Origin: an uncultured Lachnospiraceae bacterium | Lineage (GTDB): Bacteria > Bacillota > Clostridia > Lachnospirales > Lachnospiraceae | Reading direction: 5' to 3' | Assembly: GCA_944381485.1 (NCBI GenBank) | Contig: CALWLI010000006.1 | Location: forward strand, 16,639 to 80,638 | DNA: 64,000 bases | In this document: one piece after another, positions 16,898-25,992 of the stretch | Numbering within the stretch: position 1 is the first letter of the stretch | Layout of the letters: each line of letters starts with the position of its first letter | Translations under genes and position numbers: made by a program | Notes under the pieces: generated by a model | Database searches by the model: none | What the model was told of the DNA's origin: nothing | Seen by the model: the letters and a program-made list of their open reading frames with translations, nothing else

Positions 16898-18073
16898 ATG
16901 ATGAGAAAGAAATTAGCCGGCGCACTTTTAGCCACAGCAATGCTTTCAGCTCTTCTCATGGGATGCAGCTCACAGCAGGCGGAGACAGAAGCGGCTGCAG
17001 AGGCGCAGACAACAGCTCAGGCTGAGGCTTCAGCAGATGAGGCAGAAGCTGAGGAGACCGAGGCGGAGACAGAGGAGGCTTCAGGAGAGTTCAACCCTGA
17101 CAATGAGGACGGAGTTTCCATTGAGGAGGTCAGAGAGGAATTCGGAGCAACACCACTTCCCGCAGACGGAACAACAGTAGGAGTCGTTGCAAAGCAGTTC
17201 CAGAATGAGTTCTGGAGAATATTTAAGGACGGATATGAGGCATCTGCAGAGAAGATAGCCGCAGATCAGGGTATCGATTTTACTGTAGACGTACAGGCTG
17301 CTCAGTCCGAGACTGACGAGACAGGACAGCTTGCTATACTCAACAACATGGTAAACAAGCAGTACGCAGCTGTTCTTTGCTCACCTATTTCTGACGGAAA
17401 CTTGGTTCCCGGTATTGAGACAGCTAATGAGCAGGGGATCCCCACAGTCAATGTAAATGACGGACTTATAGCAAATGCCGACTACTTTGTAGGGCCCAGA
17501 GCTTACCAGAACGGTGAGTTGGCTGCAGAGTGGATAAGCGAGAAGCTTGGAGGAGAAGGTCAGGTTGCCATAGTAATAGGAATGCCCAAGGCATTTGCCG
17601 CAAGACAGAGAACTCTCGGATTTGAGGAGTGGTGTGCGGCAAACGCTCCCGGAATCGAGATAGTTGCAAAGCAGAACGCTGACTGGGACAGACAGAAGTC
17701 AAAAGAGCTGGCTCAGAACTGGATAACTCAGTATCCCGACTTGAAGGCTATCTTCTGTAACAATGACGGAATGGCTCTCGGAGTTGTAGAGGCAACTGAG
17801 GAGTACAAGGAGGAGACAGGAAAGGATATCCTTGTTGTAGGAGTTGACGGAATCGGAGAGGCTTATGATTCCATAAGAGCAGGAAAGCTTGACGCTACGA
17901 TCGACTCATTCCCTTACTACATGTCACAGATAGCACTTGAGTGCGGACTCAGAGTTATGGGCGGACAGGAGCTTCCCAGAGTCGTATGGACACCTCAGGC
18001 ACTTATAGATTCAACCAATGTTGACACTCCCGCTGAGGAGATAATCAACTGGGTAGATACTTCATTTGAATAA
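16898..18073 (+). CDS. Sugar-binding lipoprotein of ABC transporter (operon 2)
   Basis: 391 residues. A signal peptide with lipobox LLMGCSSQ (Cys24) is followed by an Ala/Glu/Thr-rich linker to about residue 65. A type-1 periplasmic-binding domain follows (TTVGVVAKQFQNEFWRIFKDG, LLAILNNMVNKQ-like region, GVDGIGEAYDSIRAGKLDA). It belongs to the same broad RbsB family as the protein at 11344 but is clearly diverged, so the two importers probably have different or overlapping sugars. It lies 37 bp after the isomerase gene with AAAGGAG 7 nt before the first of two adjacent ATG codons. Confidence 0.92.
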   Translation: MMRKKLAGALLATAMLSALLMGCSSQQAETEAAAEAQTTAQAEASADEAEAEETEAETEEASGEFNPDNEDGVSIEEVREEFGATPLPADGTTVGVVAKQFQNEFWRIFKDGYEASAEKIAADQGIDFTVDVQAAQSETDETGQLAILNNMVNKQYAAVLCSPISDGNLVPGIETANEQGIPTVNVNDGLIANADYFVGPRAYQNGELAAEWISEKLGGEGQVAIVIGMPKAFAARQRTLGFEEWCAANAPGIEIVAKQNADWDRQKSKELAQNWITQYPDLKAIFCNNDGMALGVVEATEEYKEETGKDILVVGVDGIGEAYDSIRAGKLDATIDSFPYYMSQIALECGLRVMGGQELPRVVWTPQALIDSTNVDTPAEEIINWVDTSFE

Positions 18074-18114
18074 ATCGAGATAAATTAAGTAATATTTGAT
18101 TACTAAGGAGCTGA

Positions 18115-18157
18115 GTGCCGCAAAGTATTGCAAAGTATTGTTAATATTTTGCGGCAC
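18115..18157 (+). other. Intercistronic hairpin between binding-protein and ATPase genes
   Basis: Arms 18115-18129 and 18143-18157 (15 nt) pair with one mismatch; the left arm continues into a perfect 10-bp tandem repeat (GCAAAGTATT at 18120-18129 and 18130-18139). Only ATTTT follows, so it is at best a weak terminator. Like the hairpin after the operon-1 binding protein, it could make the binding protein more abundant than the membrane components. Confidence 0.7.
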
Positions 18158-18194
18158 ATTTTAAACAATATTTACATAGAACAAGGGATAAAGT

Positions 18195-19700
18195 ATGAAG
18201 GACAATATTGTTGAAATAAGACATATAAGCAAAACCTTTCCCGGGGCAAAAGTCCTTGATGACATTAATTTTGAAATAAAGAGGGGAGAGGTACATGCGC
18301 TCTTGGGAGAGAACGGCGCAGGAAAATCGACCCTTTTAAATATACTTCACGGAATCTACGATGATTATGAGGGGGAGATAGTCCTCGACGGAAAAAGCGT
18401 ACATTTTAAAAACCCCAATGACGCTATCATAAACGGAAAAATTTCAAAGGTTCACCAGGAGACAAACGCCATAAAGGACCTTACTGTGGGACAAAACGTT
18501 ACACTGGGTTATGAGCCGGTGAAAGGACTTTTTGTAGATTATAAAAAGCTCAATAAAAGGGTCAATGAGATACTTGACGAGCTTAAATGCGGATTCAGGT
18601 CCGAGACAAGAGTTATGGATCTTACAGCCGGAGAGATGCAGATGATGGCAATCACAAAGGCACTGTTCCACAATTCCATAGTTATATCTCTTGATGAGCC
18701 TACCGCATCTCTCACCACGAGAGAGACAGAGACTTTGTTTAAGGTCATTGAAAAGCTCAAAAGCCAGGGCATAACGGTAATATATGTAAGTCACAGATTG
18801 GAAGAAGTATTCAGAATATGTGACAGGGCCACCATATTGAGAGACGGACATTACATTACCACTCTTGACATAGCTGATACCACCAAGGAGGAGCTAATCA
18901 AAAACATGGTAGGCCGTGAGGTGTCCTCCGTGGCATCCAGACTTAAGCCCTCCTGCGTAAAGGATGAAGTTGTATTAAAGGTTGAAAACTTCAACTCCCA
19001 CGGGAAATTCAAGGATATAAACTTTGAACTGCACAAGGGAGAGATACTGGGCTTTTCAGGCCTTGTAGGTTCGGGAAGGACGGAGGTCATGAGAGCGATC
19101 TTCGGAGCCGACAAGAAGGATTCCGGAACCTTGTATCTCCACGGGAAACAGATAAATATCAAGAATTCAAACGATGCTCTTAAAAACGGTATAGGTCTTC
19201 TCCCTGAGGACAGAAAGACCCAGGGATTTATGACTTTGTCAACTAATATCGACAATGTGGCAGTCTCAAGCCTGGAAAAATATATGAAGGGATTTTTCGT
19301 GGACAACGGGAAAAAGCTGGACAACTGCAATCACTTCATAAAAGAGCTGGACGTTCATCCGCCGAGAGCGGATTACCTGACAAAGAACATGTCGGGAGGA
19401 AATCAGCAGAAGATAATAATTGCCAGATGGCTCTCAACAAATGCGGATATCATTATCTTTGATGAGCCCACAAAGGGCGTTGATGTGGCTGCCAAGGCCG
19501 AGATATACAGGCTGATGGAGGAGATGGTGGCGGAAGGAAAATCTCTCATAGTCGTATCTTCCGAGCTGCCGGAGGTCATGGGCATAAGCGACAGGATAAT
19601 CGTAATGTGCGAGGGCTGTCAAAAGGCAGAGCTGAAGAGAGAAGAATTTGAGGAGAAAACCATCCTTACTTATGCAATCGGAGGAGATAAAAATGAGTAG
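18195..19700 (+). CDS. Sugar ABC transporter ATP-binding protein, RbsA type (operon 2)
   Basis: 501 residues with two nucleotide-binding domains. The first has Walker A GENGAGKST (about residues 37-45) and Walker B VISLDEPTASL. The second has GLVGSGRTE and signature MSGGNQQKI, and Walker B IIIFDEPTKGVD. It powers the second importer. The gene overlaps the permease gene by 8 bp, indicating translational coupling. Organisation within the operon is binding protein, ATPase, permease. Confidence 0.93.
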   Translation: MKDNIVEIRHISKTFPGAKVLDDINFEIKRGEVHALLGENGAGKSTLLNILHGIYDDYEGEIVLDGKSVHFKNPNDAIINGKISKVHQETNAIKDLTVGQNVTLGYEPVKGLFVDYKKLNKRVNEILDELKCGFRSETRVMDLTAGEMQMMAITKALFHNSIVISLDEPTASLTTRETETLFKVIEKLKSQGITVIYVSHRLEEVFRICDRATILRDGHYITTLDIADTTKEELIKNMVGREVSSVASRLKPSCVKDEVVLKVENFNSHGKFKDINFELHKGEILGFSGLVGSGRTEVMRAIFGADKKDSGTLYLHGKQINIKNSNDALKNGIGLLPEDRKTQGFMTLSTNIDNVAVSSLEKYMKGFFVDNGKKLDNCNHFIKELDVHPPRADYLTKNMSGGNQQKIIIARWLSTNADIIIFDEPTKGVDVAAKAEIYRLMEEMVAEGKSLIVVSSELPEVMGISDRIIVMCEGCQKAELKREEFEEKTILTYAIGGDKNE

Positions 19701-20664
19701 TTTGAAGGAATTTATAAATAAAAAGCAGAGAGAGCTGGTGGTAGTAGTTGCCATAGTTTTGCTCACTATCGTATTTACAGCCTTATATCCCGCATATTTC
19801 TCGTGGAATACATTTACTCAGATACTTCAGCAGGCCACAATTAACGGGATAATAGCCATAGGAATGACCTTCGCCATCATAAGCGGAGGAATAGACCTTT
19901 CTGTAGGATCGGTTTTTGCCATAATCATAGTGGCTGTCGGAACCTTTACCGCGGGAGGACTTAACCCCATAATTGCCGCAGTCATAGGAGCTGCCTTAGG
20001 CGGAGTTATCGGAAGCATCAACGGATTCCTTATAACAAAGATGAACCTCCAGCCCTTTATAGCAACACTGGGTACCATGAGCGTCTTCAGAGGAGTAGCC
20101 TATGTCATAACAGGAGGCTGGCCTGTGCTTAACATACCTGACAGCTTCAGAGATATGTTTAACCACAAGATAGTTCAGGGTGTGCCCAACTCGGTCATCC
20201 TGATGCTCATCCTCGCCGTGATAATGGGTGTCATCCTCAACAAGACAAGATTCGGAAATTATCTTTACTCTGTAGGAGGCAATGAGGAGGCTGCAAAGCT
20301 TTCAGGAGTCAATGTGGACAGAACAAAGATCATGGGCTATGTGATCTGCGGAGTATGTGCCGCCTTTGCCGGAATGGTAATGCTGGCAAGCCTGGGAACA
20401 GGAGAGCCGGCTGCAGGACAGGGCTATGAGCTTGACGCTATCGCTGCCGCAGCCATAGGTGGAACAAGGATGGCAGGAGGAAAGGGAACTATACTTGGAA
20501 CAGTTTTGGGAGCTATCCTTCTCTCAGCTTTAAAGATAGGAATGATATTGTTAAACGTGGATACCTTCTATCAGTATATAGCAACAGGTGTGATCATAGT
20601 CCTTGCAGCTTATTTTGAGTTCATTCAGGATAAGGTGACAAAGATGATGGCAAAGAATAAATAG
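19693..20664 (+). CDS. Sugar ABC transporter permease, RbsC type (operon 2)
   Basis: 323 residues with many membrane segments and the family motifs GIIAIGMTFAIISGGIDLSV, VGGNEEAAKLSGVNV and AIAAAAIGGTRMAGGKG. Start ATG 19693 overlaps the ATPase stop (ATGAGTAG) and gives the normal family N-terminus; an upstream in-frame start would lie inside the ATPase gene. It forms the channel of importer 2. Confidence 0.93.
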   Translation: MSSLKEFINKKQRELVVVVAIVLLTIVFTALYPAYFSWNTFTQILQQATINGIIAIGMTFAIISGGIDLSVGSVFAIIIVAVGTFTAGGLNPIIAAVIGAALGGVIGSINGFLITKMNLQPFIATLGTMSVFRGVAYVITGGWPVLNIPDSFRDMFNHKIVQGVPNSVILMLILAVIMGVILNKTRFGNYLYSVGGNEEAAKLSGVNVDRTKIMGYVICGVCAAFAGMVMLASLGTGEPAAGQGYELDAIAAAAIGGTRMAGGKGTILGTVLGAILLSALKIGMILLNVDTFYQYIATGVIIVLAAYFEFIQDKVTKMMAKNK

Positions 20665-20686
20665 GCATCAAATAAGGTCATTTATT

Positions 20687-21604
20687 ATGAAGGATAAGAT
20701 TCTGGTTATAGGCAGTATGAACTATGACATTATAACCAAGGTTCCCCATATGCCTGAGAGAGGCGAGACTTTGCCTGCCGATTCTGTAAGTGTAAGAAGC
20801 GGAGGAAAGGGAGCGAATCAGGCGGTTCAAGCCGCAAAGCTGGGGAAAAAGGTCGTAATGTACGGAAAAGTGGGAACAGACGCCCAAGGAAAGTACCTCT
20901 TGGAGACCATAAGCTCCTATAAGGTTAATGTGGACAATGTGGAGAAGGCACAGGAGATAACAGGTCTGGGACTGGTTAATGCCCTGCCTGACGGAAGTGT
21001 GTTTGCAACTATCGCCCACGGAGCCAATTATGAGATAACTCCTGAAGATATTTCAAGACATGAAGAGCTTTTTTACGATGCGGAGTATTTGATACTTCAG
21101 ATGGAGATACCCCAAAAGGCTATAGAGAAAAGCATTGAACTGGCCGCAAAAAATGGAGTGAAGGTGGTATTTAACACCGCTCCTTCCGAGAAGATAGAAG
21201 AAAGCTATCTTGAAAAATGCAGCTTGCTTATTATGAATGAGGTGGAGGCTCAAGCCTTTTGCGGGTTTGAGATAAAAAATGTTCAGGATGCGGAAAGTGC
21301 CGCTTTGTCCCTTAACAGGAAATATGAAACAGGGATAATAATCACTCTTGGTGAGAAGGGCTCCGTCATATGTGAGGAGGAAAAGCTCACCTGCCTGACA
21401 CCTGAAAGGGTGGAGGCTGTGGAGACTACAGGAGCAGGGGATTCCTATGTGGGAGCGGTGACATCTGAGCTTATGGATGGGAAGAGCCTTATAGAGGCCT
21501 GTGAGTTTGCCAACAGATGCAGTGCCCTCACTGTCATGAAAGTGGGCGCTCAGGACTCTATGCCGACAAAAGAAGAAGTTGACAAATTTTTCATAAAAAA
21601 GTGA
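20687..21604 (+). CDS. Ribokinase-like PfkB-family sugar kinase
   Basis: 305 residues of the PfkB fold. The N-terminal MNYDIITKVPHMPERGET and SGGKGANQAVQAAKLG motifs are those of ribokinase; the C-terminal TTGAGDSYVGAV contains the catalytic Asp and anion hole (about residues 245-256). NEVEA (near 184) is also ribokinase-like. It phosphorylates ribose or a related sugar such as allulose at C5/C6. It lies 22 bp after the importer permease, so its substrate is probably produced or imported by operon 2. Confidence 0.85.
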   Translation: MKDKILVIGSMNYDIITKVPHMPERGETLPADSVSVRSGGKGANQAVQAAKLGKKVVMYGKVGTDAQGKYLLETISSYKVNVDNVEKAQEITGLGLVNALPDGSVFATIAHGANYEITPEDISRHEELFYDAEYLILQMEIPQKAIEKSIELAAKNGVKVVFNTAPSEKIEESYLEKCSLLIMNEVEAQAFCGFEIKNVQDAESAALSLNRKYETGIIITLGEKGSVICEEEKLTCLTPERVEAVETTGAGDSYVGAVTSELMDGKSLIEACEFANRCSALTVMKVGAQDSMPTKEEVDKFFIKK

Positions 21605-21707
21605 TTTTTTTGAAAAAAAATGAAATTTATTACCTTGAGTAATATTTAAAATGAAGGGCTGTTATGCTATTATCTAAGTATATATTGAAAAATAAGGGAG
21701 GGGTCCT

Positions 21708-22445
21708 ATGATTCAATACGAGAGAAGACTGCAGATACTGCAGGCTCTGAAAGACAGTGAGCTTCTTACATTGGATCAGTTTCAAGATATACTTAACGGA
21801 GTTTCAAAATCAACGATCCGAAGAGATCTCATAACCCTGGCCAACGAGGGAGAGATAGTACTCTTAAGAGGCGGAGCCGCAAAGCTTAAGGCGGACTCCC
21901 ACGAGACGGCATACAACTCCAGGCAGCTTATAAACACTGAGGAAAAGGAACGTGTGGCAAAGAGAGCTGCAATGCTTGTTGAGGAGGGAGAAACCATATA
22001 TTTGGATGCCGGTACCACTGTCACAAAGATGTGCAGGTATCTTGAAAACAAGCACATAAATATTGTGACTACCAGCGCATCCATAACAAAGGAGATGCAC
22101 AGCACACTGATAAAATGTATTGTCGTGGGGGGAGAACTGCTGTGGAACACAGAGTCCATAGTAGGACCTATGACTGACATGGAGCTCTCCAATATGTACT
22201 TCGACAAAGCTTTTATAGGAGTATCAGGTTTTTCCTCTGAGGCGGGCTATACGACGCCTGACCCCAGAGAGGCAAGGAAAAAACAGATAGTGAAGGCACA
22301 TTCCAAGAAGACCTATGTCCTTGCCGACGGATCAAAGTCAGGAAAGATAACCATGTGTAAGATATTTGACATGGCGGACGTGACCATAATTTGTGACAGG
22401 GAGACTCCTGAGATAACAGAGGCGGGAAATTACATAATTGCCTGA
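21708..22445 (+). CDS. DeoR-family transcriptional regulator
   Basis: 245 residues. An N-terminal DeoR helix-turn-helix (LDQFQDILNGVSKSTIRRDL, about residues 18-37) precedes the DeoR sensor domain related to sugar-phosphate isomerases (IYLDAGTTVTKMCRYL, FIGVSGFS, VLADGSKSGK). Such repressors respond to a phosphorylated sugar intermediate. It sits in the middle of operon 2 rather than at its head, and has a strong GGGAGGGG ribosome binding site, so it may also respond to the pathway through its own dose. Confidence 0.9.
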   Translation: MIQYERRLQILQALKDSELLTLDQFQDILNGVSKSTIRRDLITLANEGEIVLLRGGAAKLKADSHETAYNSRQLINTEEKERVAKRAAMLVEEGETIYLDAGTTVTKMCRYLENKHINIVTTSASITKEMHSTLIKCIVVGGELLWNTESIVGPMTDMELSNMYFDKAFIGVSGFSSEAGYTTPDPREARKKQIVKAHSKKTYVLADGSKSGKITMCKIFDMADVTIICDRETPEITEAGNYIIA

Positions 22446-22484
22446 CGGCCCTTAAGTGATCACAGAAAGAAGTGTAGGCTTACA

Positions 22485-23381
22485 ATGACAAAGGATTACG
22501 TATTAGGACTGGACATAGGCGGCACAAATGTGAGGATGGGGCTTGTGGATAGGAGCTATAAGGCTCATTGTGTTGAGGTGGTATCTTCAAGAGCAATGTC
22601 AGGCTCCGGAAATACTATAAAGGCTTTGACTGATTCCATAAGAGACTATCTTAAAAGAAATGCCGGGGATAAGGAGATAATTGCCGTATCCGCAGGCTTC
22701 CCCTCGGTCATAGACAGGGACAGAAAGAAGATATTTTCTTCCACCAATCTTACAGGCATAGACGGAGTGGATGTACCAAATGAATTTTTCAAGGCCCTCA
22801 ATATAAAGACTGTGATAGAGCATGATGCCTATTACCTGCTTTTATATGACATGATCTCAAATAAAATAGAGACCGAAGGGGCGGTGATGGGCATATACTT
22901 CGGCACAGGCTTGGGAAATGCCATGTATATAAACGGAAGGCCATATATAGGGAAGCATGGGACGGCCTGCGAGCTGGGACATTTGGCGGTTCCCGGAGGC
23001 ACGAGAAAGTGCAGCTGCGGAAACACCGGCTGCATAGAGATGTACTCCTGCGGCAAGGCCTTGGAGAGGATAGCGGAGGAAAAGTACCCGGAAACCGAGC
23101 TTTCCGACATATTTCTTATGCACGCAGATGATGCCGAGATGGACAGCTTTGTGGATCATATGGCCATAGCGGTTTCGGCGGAACTCAATATCATGGATCC
23201 GGACTGCATGTTTATAGGAGGAGGCCTTGTGAACATGAAGGGCTTTCCCAAGGAGAAGCTTTTGAGCTATGTGTATGAGCATACGAGAAAGCCTTATCCT
23301 GCAGATGATTTAAATATTAAATTCTCTGATAATTTCCCTGAAAAAGGGATAATCGGAGCGGCGATGGCGGTTTTTAACTAA
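22485..23381 (+). CDS. ROK-family sugar kinase, second AlsK-like protein
   Basis: 298 residues with intact ROK motifs: GLDIGGTNVR, IEHDAYYLLL with the catalytic Asp, YFGTGLGNAM, CELGHLAVPGG (ExGH) and CSCGNTGC zinc cluster. The tail NIMDPDCMFIGGGLVNMKGF parallels the AlsK at 14766, so the two are probably paralogues. A kinase for D-allose or a close relative is the best guess. Its ribosome binding site is weak. The stop codon lies within a terminator hairpin. Confidence 0.82.
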   Translation: MTKDYVLGLDIGGTNVRMGLVDRSYKAHCVEVVSSRAMSGSGNTIKALTDSIRDYLKRNAGDKEIIAVSAGFPSVIDRDRKKIFSSTNLTGIDGVDVPNEFFKALNIKTVIEHDAYYLLLYDMISNKIETEGAVMGIYFGTGLGNAMYINGRPYIGKHGTACELGHLAVPGGTRKCSCGNTGCIEMYSCGKALERIAEEKYPETELSDIFLMHADDAEMDSFVDHMAIAVSAELNIMDPDCMFIGGGLVNMKGFPKEKLLSYVYEHTRKPYPADDLNIKFSDNFPEKGIIGAAMAVFN

Positions 23382-23394
23382 ACCGCCATTTTTG
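23364..23394 (+). terminator. Rho-independent terminator overlapping the ROK stop codon
   Basis: ATGGCGGTTT (23364-23373) pairs perfectly with AAACCGCCAT (23380-23389), followed by TTTTT. The stop codon lies in the loop and right arm. A TATAAT follows at 23398-23403 and may be part of a promoter for the next kinase gene. Confidence 0.7.
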
Positions 23395-23454
23395 TGTTAT
23401 AATAGCCTCATTCAGAACAGGCGGATCTTATTTACAGACATAGGAGAAGAAAAA

Positions 23455-24405
23455 ATGAAAAGTACGGATGTTGTCGCTGTCGGTGAGATGCTTATAGATT
23501 TTTTGCCGGGAAGCGAGAAGGGAAGCTATATAAGAAATCCGGGAGGTGCTCCTGCAAATTTTGCCATAGCGGCTTCAAGGAACGGACTTTCATCAGGAAT
23601 ATTTTGTAAGGTGGGAGATGACGATTTCGGAAGGTTCCTACTTAGGACTTTGGAGGAAAACGGAGTAGAGTATCTGTGCAAAAGCCTGTGCGAAGACGCG
23701 GTGACTACCATGGCCTTCGTCTCCTTGAGCGAGAGTGGAGAGAGAAGCTTTACTTTTGCCCGAAAGCCCGGAGCCGATATGATGCTTAGTGCTTACGAGA
23801 TAGATGAGGAGATAATAAAGGGGGCAAAGCTCCTGCATGGGGGATCCTGCTCTCTGTCAAAAGGGCCTGCGGCAGAGGCCACAGCATATGCCATAAAAAA
23901 GGCAGCCGAGCTTGGAAAGCTTGTGAGCTTTGACGTAAATTACAGGGATGTGATGTGGGATAAAGACAAGGAAACTGCAACGGAAAGGATCATGGAGCTT
24001 TTGGAGCATGTTGACCTCTTAAAGGTGTCCGACGAGGAGACGGACATGTTGGGAGGAGAGGAAAACATTTTAAGGCTTATGGAAGAAAAAAATATAAGCT
24101 GTGTCGTGGAGACCCTGGGAGCTGAGGGGGCCAAGTGCTTCTTTGACGGAGAGGAGATATTTGTAAAGGGATATAAGCCCTGCAGGGTCGCAGATACTAC
24201 CGGCGCCGGAGATGCATTTTGGGGAGGCTTTATCTCCTGCCTTCTTATAAACGGAGCAGACAAAAGGGAGAAGCTTGACAGAGCTTCCGTAATAAATGCG
24301 GCAAAGTACGGAAATGTAAGCGGCTGCCTCTGTGTTGAGCAAAAGGGAGCCATAGCCTCTCTGCCTTCAAGAGACAGGATATTAAGCTTTTTGAGAGAGA
24401 TATAA
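23455..24405 (+). CDS. Fructokinase-like PfkB-family sugar kinase
   Basis: 316 residues from ATG 23455, chosen for the AGGAG just upstream. PfkB features are VAVGEMLIDFLPG (N-terminus), NPGGAPANFAIAASRNG, KVSDEETDMLGG and the catalytic ADTTGAGDAFWGG (about residues 243-255). The GEMLID and NPGGAPANF motifs are those of fructokinases (ScrK type). In this cluster a ketohexose such as fructose or allulose, made by the isomerase at 15934, would be the logical substrate, but sucrose-type fructokinase function cannot be excluded. Confidence 0.85.
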   Translation: MKSTDVVAVGEMLIDFLPGSEKGSYIRNPGGAPANFAIAASRNGLSSGIFCKVGDDDFGRFLLRTLEENGVEYLCKSLCEDAVTTMAFVSLSESGERSFTFARKPGADMMLSAYEIDEEIIKGAKLLHGGSCSLSKGPAAEATAYAIKKAAELGKLVSFDVNYRDVMWDKDKETATERIMELLEHVDLLKVSDEETDMLGGEENILRLMEEKNISCVVETLGAEGAKCFFDGEEIFVKGYKPCRVADTTGAGDAFWGGFISCLLINGADKREKLDRASVINAAKYGNVSGCLCVEQKGAIASLPSRDRILSFLREI

Positions 24406-24534
24406 GGTTTTTTTCAAACTCCTTGTATTCCCTTTAGAGAATTGCTAAACTGTAAAATGCCTGAACTTCTTTTGAACATGGAAGTTTTTACCTTTGGCTA
24501 TTATAAAAAAACAGACTTTCAGAGGAGAATATAC

Positions 24535-25176
24535 ATGACAGCTGATAAAAGAACAGATGAGTTGACAGAAAGATACCCCGCTCTACAGGCGGTAAGGGAT
24601 GATATATTAAAGTTTTATGAGATCCTTAAGGAATGCTTTGATAAGGGCGGAAAGCTCCTTATAGCAGGAAACGGCGGATCCTGCGCAGATGCCGAGCATA
24701 TAGTCGGAGAGCTTATGAAGGGCTTTTGCAAGAGAAGGCCTGTGACTGAGGACTTCAAAAAGGCGCTTCTTAAGGCTGACAGCGAAAACGGGGCTGCCAT
24801 AGCCTCAAAGCTTCAGGGAGGACTTCCTGCTATAGCTCTCTCAAACCATCAGGCCCTAAACACAGCCTTTGCAAATGATGTTGACGGAGACTTCTACTAT
24901 GCTCAGCAGGTCTATGGCTACGGAAAGGCGGGAGACGTATTTTTAGGGATATCCACTTCAGGAAACGCCAAAAACATAATGTACGCTGCAGCTGTGGCCA
25001 AAGCAAAGGGCATGAAGGTGCTGGGGCTTACAGGAAAGACAGGAGGAAAGCTTTCTAAGGCGGCGGATGTGAGCATAATAGTTCCGGAGGACGAGACCTA
25101 CAAGATACAGGAGCTGCATCTTCCTATTTACCATGCTGTCTGCCTTATGCTTGAGGACACCTATTTTGAGGAGTAA
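24535..25176 (+). CDS. gmhA: SIS-domain phosphosugar isomerase, probable phosphoheptose isomerase
   Basis: 213 residues from ATG 24535 (AGAGGAGA ribosome binding site). The SIS fold shows the GmhA-type KLLIAGNGGSCADAEHIVGE stretch (about 39-58), a central LSNHQALNTAFANDVDG and the phosphate-binding GISTSGNAKNI (about 142-152), with HLPIYHAVCLMLED near the end holding the catalytic His/Glu region. GmhA converts sedoheptulose 7-phosphate to D-glycero-D-manno-heptose 7-phosphate. The next enzyme type, a heptose kinase, is encoded 18 kb upstream at 5859. The gene starts a block with a glycosyltransferase and polytopic membrane proteins. Confidence 0.8.
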   Translation: MTADKRTDELTERYPALQAVRDDILKFYEILKECFDKGGKLLIAGNGGSCADAEHIVGELMKGFCKRRPVTEDFKKALLKADSENGAAIASKLQGGLPAIALSNHQALNTAFANDVDGDFYYAQQVYGYGKAGDVFLGISTSGNAKNIMYAAAVAKAKGMKVLGLTGKTGGKLSKAADVSIIVPEDETYKIQELHLPIYHAVCLMLEDTYFEE

Positions 25177-25181
25177 GCCCT

Positions 25182-25976
25182 ATGGCCACACATGTATTTT
25201 CCATATGTGCCTACAAGGAGTCACCTTATCTCAAGGAGTGCATAGAGTCCCTTATCTCACAGAGCGTTGCCTCGGAGATAATAATATGTACTTCAACTCC
25301 CTGTGACTATATATCGGACTTGGCCCGAAGCTACGGAATCTGTCTCTATGTGAGACAGGGAAGGAGCGGGCTCAGGGAGGACTGGAATTTTGCTGTGGAG
25401 ACAGCCGTAAAGGAAAAGGGAGCAGAGCTTGTCACAGTCGCTCATCAGGATGATGTGTATGATAAGAATTACGCAAAAGCACTGCTCAATGCCTATTCCT
25501 TTTTCCCTGATATGTCGGTTTTCTGCACGGCCTGCAATAACATAGACTCTGAGGGAAAGCCTATTCCTGAGACAGCAGAGAGAATAAAGCGGATCTTGAG
25601 ACTGCCTCTCAGGCTTCGCAGGCTTTCTGACAGGCGCTTTATAAAAAGACTGGTCATTTCCTTCGGGAATTCCATAGTATGCCCTTCCTGCAGCTATAAT
25701 ATCCCGGTCACCGGGAAGCCCATCTTCAGAAATGACTACAGCTTTGTCACAGACTGGGATGCCCTTATCCGTCTTTCGGATGCTCCCGGAAGATTTGTAT
25801 GTATAGAGAAGCCCCTTATATCCTACAGGATACATCAGGGGGCGGCCACCAAGGCCAATATTTTGAACCACAACAGAGAAAAGGAAGAGGAAGAGATGTA
25901 CAGAAAGCTCTGGCCGGGCTTTGTGTCCGAATTTCTCATGCGTTTTTATAAGCTTTCTTACAGAGCTTACGATTAA
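25182..25976 (+). CDS. Family-2 (GT-A) glycosyltransferase
   Basis: 264 residues. The N-terminal FSICAYKESPYLKECIESLI resembles the nucleotide-sugar binding start of GT2 enzymes, and VTVAHQDDVYDKNYAKAL contains the DxD-like QDD motif (about residues 88-91). A later DWDALIRLS and the YRIHQGAATK ending also fit this family. No membrane segment is seen. It starts 5 bp after gmhA, so it probably transfers a sugar (possibly heptose) onto a surface glycan or protein. The acceptor is unknown. Confidence 0.85.
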   Translation: MATHVFSICAYKESPYLKECIESLISQSVASEIIICTSTPCDYISDLARSYGICLYVRQGRSGLREDWNFAVETAVKEKGAELVTVAHQDDVYDKNYAKALLNAYSFFPDMSVFCTACNNIDSEGKPIPETAERIKRILRLPLRLRRLSDRRFIKRLVISFGNSIVCPSCSYNIPVTGKPIFRNDYSFVTDWDALIRLSDAPGRFVCIEKPLISYRIHQGAATKANILNHNREKEEEEMYRKLWPGFVSEFLMRFYKLSYRAYD

Positions 25977-25992
25977 GTAACCGGAAAAAGAT

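Noticed and set aside
16324-16959. Open frame of 211 codons on the minus strand.
   Set aside because: It overlaps the RhaI-like isomerase and the next gene's signal peptide on the other strand and has no start signal.
23398-23403. TATAAT before the fructokinase-like gene as a full promoter.
   Set aside because: No convincing -35 element lies at the right distance, so it is only mentioned with the terminator.
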